Source: Roseivirga ehrenbergii (lineage in GTDB: Bacteria > Bacteroidota > Bacteroidia > Cytophagales > Cyclobacteriaceae). From it: a stretch of DNA of 64,000 nt. The stretch lies in assembly GCF_001593005.1 (NCBI RefSeq), contig NZ_LQZQ01000006.1:1-64000 (forward strand), given 5' to 3'. This document shows, one piece after another, positions 25,501 through 34,114 of the stretch. Within the stretch, counting starts at the first letter, position 1. Each line of letters starts with the position of its first letter. A program made the translations under genes and the position numbers. Under the pieces are notes generated by a model. The model made no database searches. It was not told where the DNA came from and worked only from the letters and a program-made list of their open reading frames with translations.

Positions 25501-26329
25501 CTTTGACGAGAATTGGTGTATTCGAATTTGACTTTACAACCGCATTTTCTAAATCAGCTAGACTTTTAATATAGCCTAAACCTCTTACTAGGTACTCTGC
25601 TCGGTTAATTTCTAACGTTTTGGCACCAATATCCTGGTTCGATTCCTTGACAGCCTTGACCACTTGATCTAGTGATACTCCGTAACCTTTCATGGCATTC
25701 GGATCAACATCCACTTGGTATTCCTTGACAAAGCCTCCCACAGAAGCAACTTCCGATACACCTTCGGCTGACGCAAGTGCATATCTAACAGTGTAGTCCT
25801 GAACTGTTCTGATTTCTTGTGGATCCCAGCCACCTGAAGGGTTTCCGTTTTCATCTCTTCCTTCAATTGTATACCAAAAAATTTGTCCCAATCCAGTGGC
25901 ATCAGGCCCTAAAGCAGGCTGTACTCCATCAGGTAAAAGGCCTTTGGGCAACGAATTCAATTTTTCTATAATTCTACTTCTGCTCCAATAGAATTCTATG
26001 TCCTCGTTGAAAATGATGTAAATGGAAGAAACTCCGAAAATGGACGAGCTTCGAATGGTTTTCACCCCCGGAATACCTAATAGGGAAGAGGTAAGTGGAT
26101 AAGTGATTTGGTCATCAATATCTTGTGGAGACCTACCCGCCCATTCGGTAAAAACGATTTGTTGGTTTTCTCCAATGTCTGGAATAGCATCTACAGGTAC
26201 TGGGGCCTTTGGCAGGTTGATATCCCAATCGAATGGTGCTGTTACTAAGCCCCAGCCCACAAAAGCCACCATAAAAAGAAAAGTGACAAGTCGGTTTTCT
26301 AAAAAGAATTTAATTAGTCTATTGATCAT
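22583..26329 (-). CDS. cusA: CusA/CzcA-type heavy-metal RND efflux pump, 1248 aa
   Basis: The start at 26329 gives the family opening MINRLIKFFLENRLVTF; an in-frame extension to 26389 is less likely. The pump has RND transmembrane and periplasmic porter domains, with typical stretches QIVFTEWAGRSPQDIDDQITYPL, PDATGLGQIFWY, DEGSFLLMPTSMPHAGM and SIACIG-free HME-RND helices. It expels Cu(I)/Ag(I) or divalent metals using proton flow. It is about 200 residues longer than E. coli CusA because of an extra hydrophobic block (about residues 520-690) around the middle transmembrane region. It is the second gene of the Cus operon and its stop overlaps the TolC start. Confidence 0.93.
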   Translation of the reverse strand: MINRLIKFFLENRLVTFLFMVAFVGWGLVTAPFDWDINLPKAPVPVDAIPDIGENQQIVFTEWAGRSPQDIDDQITYPLTSSLLGIPGVKTIRSSSIFGVSSIYIIFNEDIEFYWSRSRIIEKLNSLPKGLLPDGVQPALGPDATGLGQIFWYTIEGRDENGNPSGGWDPQEIRTVQDYTVRYALASAEGVSEVASVGGFVKEYQVDVDPNAMKGYGVSLDQVVKAVKESNQDIGAKTLEINRAEYLVRGLGYIKSLADLENAVVKSNSNTPILVKDVAHVSLGPMARRGALDKSGAEAVGGVVVARYGANPMAVIDNVKLKIEEISQGLPSRTLEDGTVSKLTIVPFYDRTKLIKETIGTLEEALTLEILITVVVVLVMLFNLRASILISSLLPIAVLMCFIAMRYFGVDANIVALSGIAIAIGTMVDVGIVLTENITQHLDEKKGQPLLKTILEASQEIASAIITAVLTTIVSFIPVFTLQAAEGKLFSPLAYTKSFALIAAIIVALIILPTMAYWCFGFKPKGKNLKLALNIGLIVFGIWALTLSYSFAGWVLIAFGILNIIRHFVPSLGFLKYGSIAISLLAITILLSQEWMPLGVQVSGLVNFIFVALIIGITLGFFNLFIHFYPRILDWCLQNRLKFLVIPTFIVLLGITIWQGFDKVFGFIPTTFGDSVRTNKTYSYLNHTFPGIGKEFMPSLDEGSFLLMPTSMPHAGMAQNIEVLKNLDMAVTAIPEIESVVGKLGRTESALDPAPISMYENIINYKSEYLTGENGRRLRFKKEDGEFIRDEKGNLIPDEDGSYFRQWRDHISSPDDIWNEIVEATRLPGVTSAPKLQPIETRLIMLQTGMRAPMGIKVKGPDLATIEAFGLQLEDILKEVPSVKAQSVFAERIVGKPYLLINLDREALALYGLSVVQVQQYLQVAIGGMELSKTVEGRERYPIRVRYPRELRDDPEALKNILIPTPSNGQIPLGQLAGIEYTQGAQMIKSEDTFLVGYVIFDKNTGYAETDVVEQAQDLIDQKIENGELKVPTGVSFQFAGNYQNQQRAEARLAIVIPIVLAVIFLILYFQFKSVPVTLMVFSGIAVAFGGGFLMLGLYGWDGFLDFSLFGTNMRDLFQISPINLSVAVWVGFIALFGIATDDGVLIATYLTQSFEGKENLNKDEIRALVIEAGKRRVRPCLMTTATTLLALLPVLTSSGRGADVMIPMAIPSFGGMLIALITLFVVPVLYSYYKDVQFRSTLKAKSL

Positions 26330-26482
26330 TGAAATATGCGTTACAATCAGAGAATGACGGTTTTGCCCAAGAGATGGACAGATCAGCACAAATCAATTCA
26401 ATTAGATTTTATCCCAGATTAAAAATGGAATAAGATGGCTTTTTAAAAAGACACAGTTAAACCTAACCTATGAAAAGGCTGA

Positions 26483-26893
26483 TTAAGACTGTAATGCAGC
26501 AGGAATTTTGAGAGAGTGGTAAGCAATGTAGAGGTCAAGCTTGGGAATGTCAGGTGGTCCAGTATTATTAACTTCTACTTTTTCTTCTTTCTCGTCCATA
26601 ATAACAAGGAACTCGCTGTATGGCATCTCATAAAGCAGATGATAATTAGCTACAGGAATTTGGTAATGAGCAGCGGCATGCTGATCGTCTTCAATTTTGG
26701 TTAAAGACCACTCATCCTCACAACAGTCTTTCATGCTTTTGTGCATTTCGGCAGACATGTTGCACTTTTTTTCCTGTTGCTTAAATAGCGCAGCTTCCTT
26801 TACTCTACCCATGCAAACATGCTGCCCAACCAGTATTCCGGTGCTGGCAAGCAAGTAGAGGGTAGTGAATAATATGGTTGCTGATTTTTTCAA
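26483..26893 (-). CDS. HYC_CC_PP-type small secreted protein, about 136 aa
   Basis: A TTG at 26891-26893 gives a normal signal peptide (LKKSATILFTTLYLLASTGILVGQ); the frame also stays open to an ATG at 27004, but the added 37 residues are charged and overlap the promoter region of the divergent gene. The mature part has the order H-V-C-M-G, then CNM, DCC and PP that names the HYC_CC_PP family (QHVCMG; KDCCED; NTGPPDIP). Such proteins are found at the head of Bacteroidota copper/heavy-metal efflux operons. The His/Cys/Met content suggests periplasmic metal binding. It is upstream of cusA on the same strand. Confidence 0.7.
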   Translation of the reverse strand: MKKSATILFTTLYLLASTGILVGQHVCMGRVKEAALFKQQEKKCNMSAEMHKSMKDCCEDEWSLTKIEDDQHAAAHYQIPVANYHLLYEMPYSEFLVIMDEKEEKVEVNNTGPPDIPKLDLYIAYHSLKIPAALQS

Positions 26894-27019
26894 GCTGGCC
26901 AAATATACGGAAGTTTTAGAATATGGTTCAAGAAATGGCCAATCCCCTTCTATCCGATACTGTTTCCATTCTTTAGTTGTGCTTATTAGTTTTCCATTAA
27001 TCAACCACTATAGTATATC

Positions 27020-30000
27020 ATGAATAAGAAAATTTTACTCACCCTAATCGTTTTTATAGGGCTGCTAGGCTCTGTTTCTGCCCAAAAAATCGACATGTCA
27101 CTTTTGGAAGACATGAAGCCAAGGAGCATTGGCCCTGCAGGAGCGAGTGGTAGGATAACTGCCTTTGATGTAGAACTTAATAATCCAGATATAATTTACG
27201 CTGGTACCGCTGCGGGCGGTTTATGGGTGTCAGAAAATGGAGGCTCCACTTGGGATGTTTTGTTCGATGACGGCAAGTCAGCTTCAATCGGTTCTATTGC
27301 CATTAATCAAAATAATCCGAATGAAATTTGGGTAGGAACGGGCGAAGGAAACCCACGAAATAGCATGAACAATGGTGCTGGAATTTATAAGACCATTGAT
27401 AAAGGAAGAACTTGGGAATTTTTAGGATTAGAAAAAACCAATGGTATTCATCGTATTATCCTCAACCCTAATGACCCCAAAATAGCAGTAGTTGCAGCTA
27501 CAGGTACACCTTGGGGCGAAAACCCAGAGCGAGGTATTTATAAAACCACAGATGGCGGAAAAACCTGGACTAAGACTTTATACATAGATATGAAAACGGG
27601 AGCTGCTGATTTGGTGGTTGATCCGTCTAATCCAAATAAACTTATCGCAGCCATGTGGGAACACAGAAGGTGGCCTTGGTTTTTTAATTCAGGCGGAGCT
27701 GGTTCTGGCATATTTGTGAGTTTAGATGGCGGAGACACTTGGAATAGAAGAACATCTGAAAATGGTTTGCCAAAAGGTGATTTAGGCCGAATTGGTTTGG
27801 CTTTTGCCCCTTCTGATCCCAACAGGGTTTACGCTTATGTAGAGTCAAAATCGAATGCTATTTTCCGCTCAGATGATGGCGGTTTTAATTGGAGGCAAGT
27901 TTCAAAAGATGGAGATAGAAATATAGGTGGAAGACCTTTTTACTATGCCGATATCTATGTTGACCCTATCAATGAAAATCGAATTTACAGTATCCATTCT
28001 ACCGTTACGGTTTCTGAAGACGGAGGAAAAACTTGGGGCAGTTTTGTTTCTGGAGGAAGAGTACATACCGATCACCACGCTTGGTGGATTCACCCAGAAG
28101 ATCCTACTTTCATTTTAGATGGCCATGATGGTGGGCTTACTTATACCAGGGATCGTGGTAAGAACTGGCATTTTGTGACAAGCCTTCCACTAACACAATT
28201 TTATCATGTAAGAGTAGACAATGATATTCCTTATAATATTTATGGCGGAGCGCAAGATAATGGTTCTTGGAGAGGCCCAAGTCAATCTTGGTTCAGGGGC
28301 GGAATCCGTAATTTTTACTGGCAACGACTGAGTACTGGCGATGGCTTTGACATGGCACCCGATCCAAGAGATAACCGCTATGGCTGGTCAATGGGGCAGG
28401 GCGGAAACTTGAATTATTATGATCGAGTAACGGGCTTAATGAATAAAGTTCGTCCGGTTCACCCAGAAGGAGTTGCTTTACGCTTTAATTGGAATGCGGC
28501 TTTAGAAGTAGACAAGATTGATAAATCTGTGGCCTATTACGGCAGTCAGTTCTTACATAAAACCAACGACCGTGGAGCTTCATGGGAAATCATTTCTCCT
28601 GATTTGACCACCAATGACCCCGCTAAACAAGACTACAAATCAGGAGGACTTACTTACGATAATACAGATGCCGAAAACCACACAACTATTACGGCTATTG
28701 GGCCAAGCCCGAAGAAAGCAGGTGTGATTTGGGTAGGTACAGATGATGGCAATGTTCAAGTGACCCAAGATGGAGGTAAAACCTGGAACAATGTTGTGAG
28801 CAACATGAAAGGACTTCCTGCCAATGCTTGGATTACGCAAGTTCAACCTTCTGAATACGATGCCGCAGAGGCTTTTGTGGTCATAGATAACCACAGAATG
28901 CATGATTGGACGCCTTATGTTTATCACACCAAGAACTTTGGTCGTACATGGACGAGGTTAGTTGATGACACAGATATGAGAGGTGCAACCTTGAGTTTCG
29001 TACAAGACCCGATTGAACCAAAATTGATGTTTACAGGCACTGAGTTTGGCCTTTGGGTAAGTGTAGATGCAGGTACCACTTGGTCGCAATGGACCAATGG
29101 CTACGGCACACTCCCGACTCAAGACATGGTGATTCACCCTAGAGAACACGATTTGGTGATTGCTACTTTCGGTAGGTCTTTCTGGGTATTGGACGATATT
29201 CGTCCGCTACGGGCAATGGCGGCCATGGGAATGAAGAATTTGCTTGATAAGCAGGTACAGGCTTTCGATGCGCCAGATGCATACAAAGCCTTTATCGGTG
29301 AATCTTTTGGCTACCGCGCCAACCTAGTTGGTGATGCCATTTTTGAAGGCGACAATCGCTCTCCTAACGCCATGATCTCTTTCTACTTTAAAGGGAAAGA
29401 TGACAAAACAGAACGTGTTAAGGTTGAAATTCTTGATGACAAAGGGATAGTTGTAAAAACTATAAATCAGAACGCAAAGAATGGTTTGAACCGTTTTGAG
29501 TGGAGGCTAGATTCTGATGGAGCGAACCCATCGGCTGGCCGTTTTTCTCGTGGCCCAGATGTTTTTCCAGGTACTTACACCATTCGCGTAAGCTATAAGA
29601 ACGAACAAAGCGAAGCCAAAGTGAATGTTTTTGCAGACCCTAGAATGGAAGTGAACATGCAAGATATGATTGCCAAAAGAGCGTTTATGGAGAAATACAA
29701 TCAGTTGCAAAGTCAAGTGAGTTCCATGACAATCGATTTGCGAAATGCAAAAGCTGCTATTGAAAAAGTGAATGCAAGGGTGAGAGAAGAAGAAAAATCG
29801 GTGGCAGACCCAGTAATCAAACGTGGACAAGAAATGATCAAAGCCATTGACGAATTATATTACCAAATCAATAGCAAACCTGCCCCTCAAGGGAGTTACA
29901 GTGACGGAACGGTACTGTCTGCTAAATTAGGCTTGGTAAGAGGAGCCATGCAATCAGTTCAACTACCAATCACCAAAAACGATGAAACGGCAATGAAGCT

Positions 30001-30118
30001 TATCGAAGCTGCTATTCCTCCAATGGAAGCCAAGGTAAAAGCGCTTTTAGGCAATGATTTTGCAGCATACAAAAACTATATTAATGGTTTGGGTTTAAAA
30101 CTGATTTCAGATAAGTAG
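27020..30118 (+). CDS. VPS10/BNR-repeat 'glycosyl hydrolase'-type secreted protein, 1032 aa
   Basis: The signal peptide is 1-21 (SVSAQ). The body has many sortilin/BNR repeats with the Asp-box pattern S/TxDGGxTW (WVSENGGSTWDVLF; YKTTDGGKTWTKTL; VSLDGGDTWNRR; FRSDDGGFNWRQV; VTQDGGKTWNNV). These form a large beta-propeller over about 40-740. A beta-sandwich region follows, and then a helical C-terminal part (about 870-1030). The family is widespread in Bacteroidota and is annotated as glycosyl hydrolase, but no catalytic acid pair is evident and the function is unproven. It has no type IX sorting domain. It is monocistronic with its own terminator. Confidence 0.85.
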   Translation: MNKKILLTLIVFIGLLGSVSAQKIDMSLLEDMKPRSIGPAGASGRITAFDVELNNPDIIYAGTAAGGLWVSENGGSTWDVLFDDGKSASIGSIAINQNNPNEIWVGTGEGNPRNSMNNGAGIYKTIDKGRTWEFLGLEKTNGIHRIILNPNDPKIAVVAATGTPWGENPERGIYKTTDGGKTWTKTLYIDMKTGAADLVVDPSNPNKLIAAMWEHRRWPWFFNSGGAGSGIFVSLDGGDTWNRRTSENGLPKGDLGRIGLAFAPSDPNRVYAYVESKSNAIFRSDDGGFNWRQVSKDGDRNIGGRPFYYADIYVDPINENRIYSIHSTVTVSEDGGKTWGSFVSGGRVHTDHHAWWIHPEDPTFILDGHDGGLTYTRDRGKNWHFVTSLPLTQFYHVRVDNDIPYNIYGGAQDNGSWRGPSQSWFRGGIRNFYWQRLSTGDGFDMAPDPRDNRYGWSMGQGGNLNYYDRVTGLMNKVRPVHPEGVALRFNWNAALEVDKIDKSVAYYGSQFLHKTNDRGASWEIISPDLTTNDPAKQDYKSGGLTYDNTDAENHTTITAIGPSPKKAGVIWVGTDDGNVQVTQDGGKTWNNVVSNMKGLPANAWITQVQPSEYDAAEAFVVIDNHRMHDWTPYVYHTKNFGRTWTRLVDDTDMRGATLSFVQDPIEPKLMFTGTEFGLWVSVDAGTTWSQWTNGYGTLPTQDMVIHPREHDLVIATFGRSFWVLDDIRPLRAMAAMGMKNLLDKQVQAFDAPDAYKAFIGESFGYRANLVGDAIFEGDNRSPNAMISFYFKGKDDKTERVKVEILDDKGIVVKTINQNAKNGLNRFEWRLDSDGANPSAGRFSRGPDVFPGTYTIRVSYKNEQSEAKVNVFADPRMEVNMQDMIAKRAFMEKYNQLQSQVSSMTIDLRNAKAAIEKVNARVREEEKSVADPVIKRGQEMIKAIDELYYQINSKPAPQGSYSDGTVLSAKLGLVRGAMQSVQLPITKNDETAMKLIEAAIPPMEAKVKALLGNDFAAYKNYINGLGLKLISDK

Positions 30119-30141
30119 TTTTATAACGCTACAGAAAACAC

Positions 30142-30179
30142 AAAAAGGCCAGAATTTCTCGATAGTCTGGCCTTTTTGT
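30142..30179. terminator. Terminator between the BNR-repeat and beta-barrel genes
   Basis: AAAAAGGCCAGA (30142-30153) pairs with TCTGGCCTTTTT (30166-30177), a twelve-base perfect stem with A and T runs at the ends. Genes converge on it, so it should work in both directions. Confidence 0.9.
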
Positions 30180-30196
30180 TTGAGATTTTTGAATCA

Positions 30197-30727
30197 CTAT
30201 CTAATGTAGAAACTTGCTCCCAAGGTGATATTCGATAGGTTTAAGTTGAAACTGTAGCTTTCTATGCCACTAACATTTTTAGAGTAACCTATCATTCCAG
30301 AATTCAGGTCAAGGGCAAATTTAGGAGACATAAAGTAGGTCATTCCTGGAGATAGCTTAGCGTCAATTGTATCGTAAATTCGGCTTGAAAACCCATAAGA
30401 GAAAGAAGGTTCGAGATAGAGATAAAAATTTTCTGCTATTGATTTATGGAAGCGAGCATAGGCGCCAACATTGAATATATTTAAATCTTGAGACTTAGCA
30501 CCTGTGTAACCTAAAATACCCCCCAAACTTATTGTTTCTGAAAGGAACATTCCTGCTTTTGATGAAATCGTTACTCTTGAAGTTTCATAAGGAATATTTT
30601 GTGTTATATATGGTCTTGTCTTATTGTATCCAATATTTCCAGTAATCTGTATATCTCCTTTTTGAATTTGGGCAAAAGCCATGGTACTCACCAATAGAAT
30701 TGCCATTGTAAAAATTAACTTTTTCAT
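30197..30727 (-). CDS. Outer-membrane beta-barrel family protein, 176 aa
   Basis: The start at 30727 gives a clear signal peptide (MKKLIFTMAILLVSTMAFAQ); an in-frame start 54 bases earlier is rejected. The body is a run of amphipathic beta strands (GDIQITGNIGYNKTRPYI; SRVTISSKAGMFLSETISLGGILGYTG; FALDLNSGMIGYSKNV) and ends with an aromatic/basic residue pair (SFYIR), as in small OmpA/OmpW-like barrels. It probably spans the outer membrane with about eight strands. Its function is unknown. It stands alone on the minus strand. Confidence 0.75.
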   Translation of the reverse strand: MKKLIFTMAILLVSTMAFAQIQKGDIQITGNIGYNKTRPYITQNIPYETSRVTISSKAGMFLSETISLGGILGYTGAKSQDLNIFNVGAYARFHKSIAENFYLYLEPSFSYGFSSRIYDTIDAKLSPGMTYFMSPKFALDLNSGMIGYSKNVSGIESYSFNLNLSNITLGASFYIR

Positions 30728-30916
30728 GATTTTGTTTTTGAGTTTTAAAAATGATTTAACCTTTAGACAATTTGTAAGCATTGAGAATCTTCCTTTTAAT
30801 GCTACTGGGTAAATAATTATTTTAGCGGAAGTAATTGTCTATTAACAAGTATATAAACTAAAAGTAGATCAATTAGTGATTTGAATTTTACTTGATTTAA
30901 AAACCTGTAATTTTAG

Positions 30917-31411
30917 TTATTGGAGTGCTTTTGCCTTAAGAAAATCACTTTCACTAACCGTAGCTTTTTCGCTGGTATCGGCATCCATGTAGATTTTCCA
31001 AGTGCCATTCACTTTTTTTAAGGTGACGTTGAACTTGCCATAGTGGTGTTCTGGGGTATAGCCATTATAACGTGTAAGCCTATAGATGCCTGTTTCGTAA
31101 GCCCAATCTCCCTTTTGTATTCGATTAGTAAAACCGAACTGAATCCGCTGTTTGATTTTGCGCTCATTCCATAAGTTGAACATATTGAGATTAGAATCTT
31201 TGTACACCCTGCCTACTAGTATTTGATTTTGATCAATGGGTATTCGGAGTACATCGTCTGTATGGATGTAATTGAAAAGGCTGGCATTCAAATCCTGATA
31301 TGCCTGCATAAAGTTGTACCAAACGTCTTTGTTGATTTTGTCTTGTTCCGATTGTGCAAATGTATTGGAGCAGCACATAACAAGCATGGCTCCGAGTAAT
31401 ATCTTCTTCAT
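30917..31411 (-). CDS. Secreted NTF2-like (SnoaL-like) protein, 164 aa
   Basis: The signal peptide is 1-19 (CCSNTFAQ). The rest has a cone-shaped NTF2-like pattern: an N-terminal helix (DKINKDVWYNFMQAYQDLNASLFNYIHTDDVLRI, two parts) followed by long strands (RIQKGDWAYETGIYRL; GKFNVTLKKVNGTWKIYMD). NTF2-like proteins bind small ligands or act as enzymes; no catalytic set is recognisable here. It lies between the S41 protease and beta-barrel genes on the same strand, but with sizeable gaps, so it is probably transcribed alone. Confidence 0.75.
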   Translation of the reverse strand: MKKILLGAMLVMCCSNTFAQSEQDKINKDVWYNFMQAYQDLNASLFNYIHTDDVLRIPIDQNQILVGRVYKDSNLNMFNLWNERKIKQRIQFGFTNRIQKGDWAYETGIYRLTRYNGYTPEHHYGKFNVTLKKVNGTWKIYMDADTSEKATVSESDFLKAKALQ

Positions 31412-31482
31412 AATTTAATGACCTTACAAATGCAACGGAGAGGAATTCGGAATCTTGCTTTGATTGTTGGCTTTTAGGAAAT

Positions 31483-31515
31483 AAAAAGCCAGAGTCACTT
31501 AAATAACTCTGGCTT
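31483..31515 (-). terminator. Terminator of the S41 protease gene
   Basis: AAGCCAGAGT (31486-31495) pairs with ACTCTGGCTT (31506-31515). On the minus strand five T follow. It lies 23 bases after the protease stop. Confidence 0.85.
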
Positions 31516-31537
31516 GAAAGTCGGTTTTAGTAAATAC

Positions 31538-33184
31538 CTAGCGCTTTTGTAGCAATAAACTGTTTGATTTATCTTTCAATAAACTTGGGTTTTGAAAGAG
31601 CAATACGGCTTGGTTATATACCTCGTTAGTCTGATTGTAAATTTTGTAAAAGGCGTTATCGTCATAAATATCGCGGGCCAATTGTGCTTTAATTAAGAAG
31701 ACTAAAAACGCTTTCGATTTAATGTATTCTCTTTCTCTGAACCTAACCCCGTTGGTTTTTCCGATTTCAATTACTTGGTTCAGCATGGCTTCGGTAACTT
31801 CAAATTCTTTATTGAATTTTTCAAAATCCCAATCGTTTAAATACTTGTGGTTGTCTCTGTAGTCTAGCGTAAATTCTTTTACAGAATTACTTGAGAATAA
31901 TCGGTTTACGTAAGCCGTAGCGTAAGTCGTATCTAATGGAACAAAGTAGTCGGGCATAATTCCGCCACCGCCATAAACAGTTCTTCCTGAAGTGGTTTCG
32001 TAGGCCAAGTCTTCATTAAAATGCACGCTGTCTTGACTGAAAAGTTCACCAGAAACAAAGCGTTGATAATAATCAGACGCATAAGCTTCTTCGCCTTCAC
32101 TATAAGGTTTTTGAATAGAACGACCACTTGGAGTATAATATCGGGCAATGGTCATTCGTAATTCTGAACCATCTTTGAGGTCGAAAGGCAATTGTACCAA
32201 ACCTTTGCCGAAGGATCTTCTTCCGATAATCAAAGCTCTGTCGTTGTCTTGTAAAGCGCCAGCCACAATTTCCGAAGCAGAAGCACTTCCTTCGTTCATG
32301 AGTACAGTAACTGGTCCTTCTTCAAAAATGCCTCTTTTGGTAGCTCTTGCTTCAGAATCATATTTCGACCCTTGACCTTTCTGACTTACAATTAACTTGC
32401 CGTCTGAAAGTAGTTCGTCAGAAATGCCAATGGCAGCACTCATATAACCACCACCATTGTTCTGTAAGTCCAAGATCAGCTTTTGCATGCCTTGTTCCTT
32501 CAGGTTTTCTAGTGCCGATTTAAATTCAGCATAAGTGTTTTCAGCAAACTTATTCACTTTAATGTACCCAACTTCATCATCAATCATATAACCCGCATCT
32601 ACAGAATATTGGGGAATGGCATTTCTGATAAGATTAAAATCGAGTAGCTCATCTTCTCCTTTTCTTAAAACAGTAATGGCTACCTCGGTGCCTCTTGGGC
32701 CTCTGAGTAAGTTAAAAACTTGGTTGTTATCCATCCCGATTCCGGCAATGTTTTCACCATCTACTTTTATAATTTTATCTCCAGCCAAAATCCCAGCTTT
32801 TTCTGAAGGCCCACCGGCCAAGGGAGTCACAACATATAGAGTATCTCTAAGTAAATTGAACTCAACTCCAATACCATCGAAGCTTGCGCGCAATTGGCTT
32901 TCGGCAAGTTCCCTGTCTTGTGGAGGAATGTAAACCGTATGCGGATCTAATTTATCTAGCATTTGGCTGATAGATTCTTCGAGCAATTCTTCTGTATCTA
33001 CCGAATCCACATAGTCATGCTCTATGTAGTCCATCAGTTGCGTAAATTTCTGAATAGAAGCGCTGTATTTGCTGTTTGCTCCGGGAAAAGAAAAGCTCGA
33101 GCCAATCCAGATGCCTAGAACAACGGCAGCAGCAAGTAAAAGGGGTAAGCGTATTTGACTTTTAGAATTATGGGTATCACTCAC
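31538..33184 (-). CDS. S41 family C-terminal processing peptidase (CtpA-like), 548 aa
   Basis: An N-terminal membrane anchor (about 13-31) is followed by a PDZ domain (about 90-175; FDGIGVEFNLL, GILAGDKIIKVDGENIAG, LLRGPRGTEV). The S41 protease core contains the catalytic Ser in NEGSASASEI and the catalytic Lys in GRRSFGKGLVQ. The C-terminal about 150 residues are helical. CtpA/Prc-type proteases trim or degrade periplasmic proteins by their C-termini. Length matches Bacteroidota members. The gene has its own terminator and is divergent from the hemerythrin gene. Confidence 0.93.
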   Translation of the reverse strand: MSDTHNSKSQIRLPLLLAAAVVLGIWIGSSFSFPGANSKYSASIQKFTQLMDYIEHDYVDSVDTEELLEESISQMLDKLDPHTVYIPPQDRELAESQLRASFDGIGVEFNLLRDTLYVVTPLAGGPSEKAGILAGDKIIKVDGENIAGIGMDNNQVFNLLRGPRGTEVAITVLRKGEDELLDFNLIRNAIPQYSVDAGYMIDDEVGYIKVNKFAENTYAEFKSALENLKEQGMQKLILDLQNNGGGYMSAAIGISDELLSDGKLIVSQKGQGSKYDSEARATKRGIFEEGPVTVLMNEGSASASEIVAGALQDNDRALIIGRRSFGKGLVQLPFDLKDGSELRMTIARYYTPSGRSIQKPYSEGEEAYASDYYQRFVSGELFSQDSVHFNEDLAYETTSGRTVYGGGGIMPDYFVPLDTTYATAYVNRLFSSNSVKEFTLDYRDNHKYLNDWDFEKFNKEFEVTEAMLNQVIEIGKTNGVRFREREYIKSKAFLVFLIKAQLARDIYDDNAFYKIYNQTNEVYNQAVLLFQNPSLLKDKSNSLLLQKR

Positions 33185-33361
33185 GGTGTTGCAAAATTTT
33201 GAATTCGGTAAAATTAACTATTTCAGTCAAACAAAATATTCCGTTTGAGCATAGTAACATAGAAACGAAATGTGTTGGTTTGTGTTTAAATAAAATTTAA
33301 GCGTGTTTATGGAGATATAGATCGCTCAAAATTTATTATTTTAGCTGAATAGTCAATTTCA

Positions 33362-34114
33362 ATGCAGGGTATACAAGAACGAACGATTAATGATTTAGTG
33401 GCCGAAAACCATGTTAGGGCTTCGGTACTGTACTACTTCGGGGTAAATTTTTATGATAACGAGGAGCGCACTTTGAAAGAAGTATGCACTTCTTGCGGCT
33501 TAAATATTAAAACGGTAATCAAAAGTTTAGAAGCTGAGCCAAAGAAAACCGATGTAAATGAGCTCAGGCTAATGGCCTATCCAATCGACCTTGTTGTAGA
33601 ATATTTAAAGCATTCTCATTCTGTATTTGTAAAAAAGCGCCTAGCTTACATTGCCCAGTTAATTGACAGTTTGGGCGTAGTAAATTACCGCTATCAGAGT
33701 CTGGCACACGATTTAAAAACTGTATTCCCGTTATTTGTAGAAGATTTTATTCACCATATTCACGAAGAAGAAGATTCACTCTTTGTCTATATTCAGCAGC
33801 TCAGAGATTTTCTTTCAGGAGAAAACCATGGTACAAAGCTTTTTTATACCATGGAGAAGCTATCCATTCATGAATTTGCAGTAGATCATGAAGAGCATGA
33901 ACACGAAATGGATGGGATTCGCAAAATCACCAATAATTACACCTATTGCGAAGAAGCCGATTTGCACATTAAGGTGCTTTATGAAGAACTGAAATCCTTT
34001 GAAGAGGATTTGCTTCTACATGCTAAAATTGAAGATGACATTCTTTTACCAAAGGCGCTTCAGTTAGAAAAACTGGTTAAACTTCGTTTTTACGATATTA
34101 TTAAGCAGAATTAA
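33362..34114 (+). CDS. Hemerythrin-domain protein, RIC/ScdA/YtfE-like, 250 aa
   Basis: An N-terminal ScdA-like helical domain (about 5-70; ASVLYYFGVNFYDNEERTLKEVC) carries Cys residues in VCTSCGL. A four-helix hemerythrin domain (about 75-245) follows, with metal ligands spread as H in KHSHSVF, H/E in FIHHIHEEED, H/E in DHEEHEHEMDG, and H/E in LHAKIEDDILLP. RIC proteins (YtfE, ScdA) bind a di-iron centre and help repair Fe-S clusters after nitrosative or oxidative stress. Its stop overlaps the ruvX start by one base (TAATG), so it is translationally coupled to the RuvX and Def genes. Confidence 0.88.
   Translation: MQGIQERTINDLVAENHVRASVLYYFGVNFYDNEERTLKEVCTSCGLNIKTVIKSLEAEPKKTDVNELRLMAYPIDLVVEYLKHSHSVFVKKRLAYIAQLIDSLGVVNYRYQSLAHDLKTVFPLFVEDFIHHIHEEEDSLFVYIQQLRDFLSGENHGTKLFYTMEKLSIHEFAVDHEEHEHEMDGIRKITNNYTYCEEADLHIKVLYEELKSFEEDLLLHAKIEDDILLPKALQLEKLVKLRFYDIIKQN

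Noticed and set aside
26894-27004. Longer start for the HYC_CC_PP-type gene
   Set aside because: The added residues are charged, precede the signal peptide and occupy the promoter region of the divergent gene at 27020.
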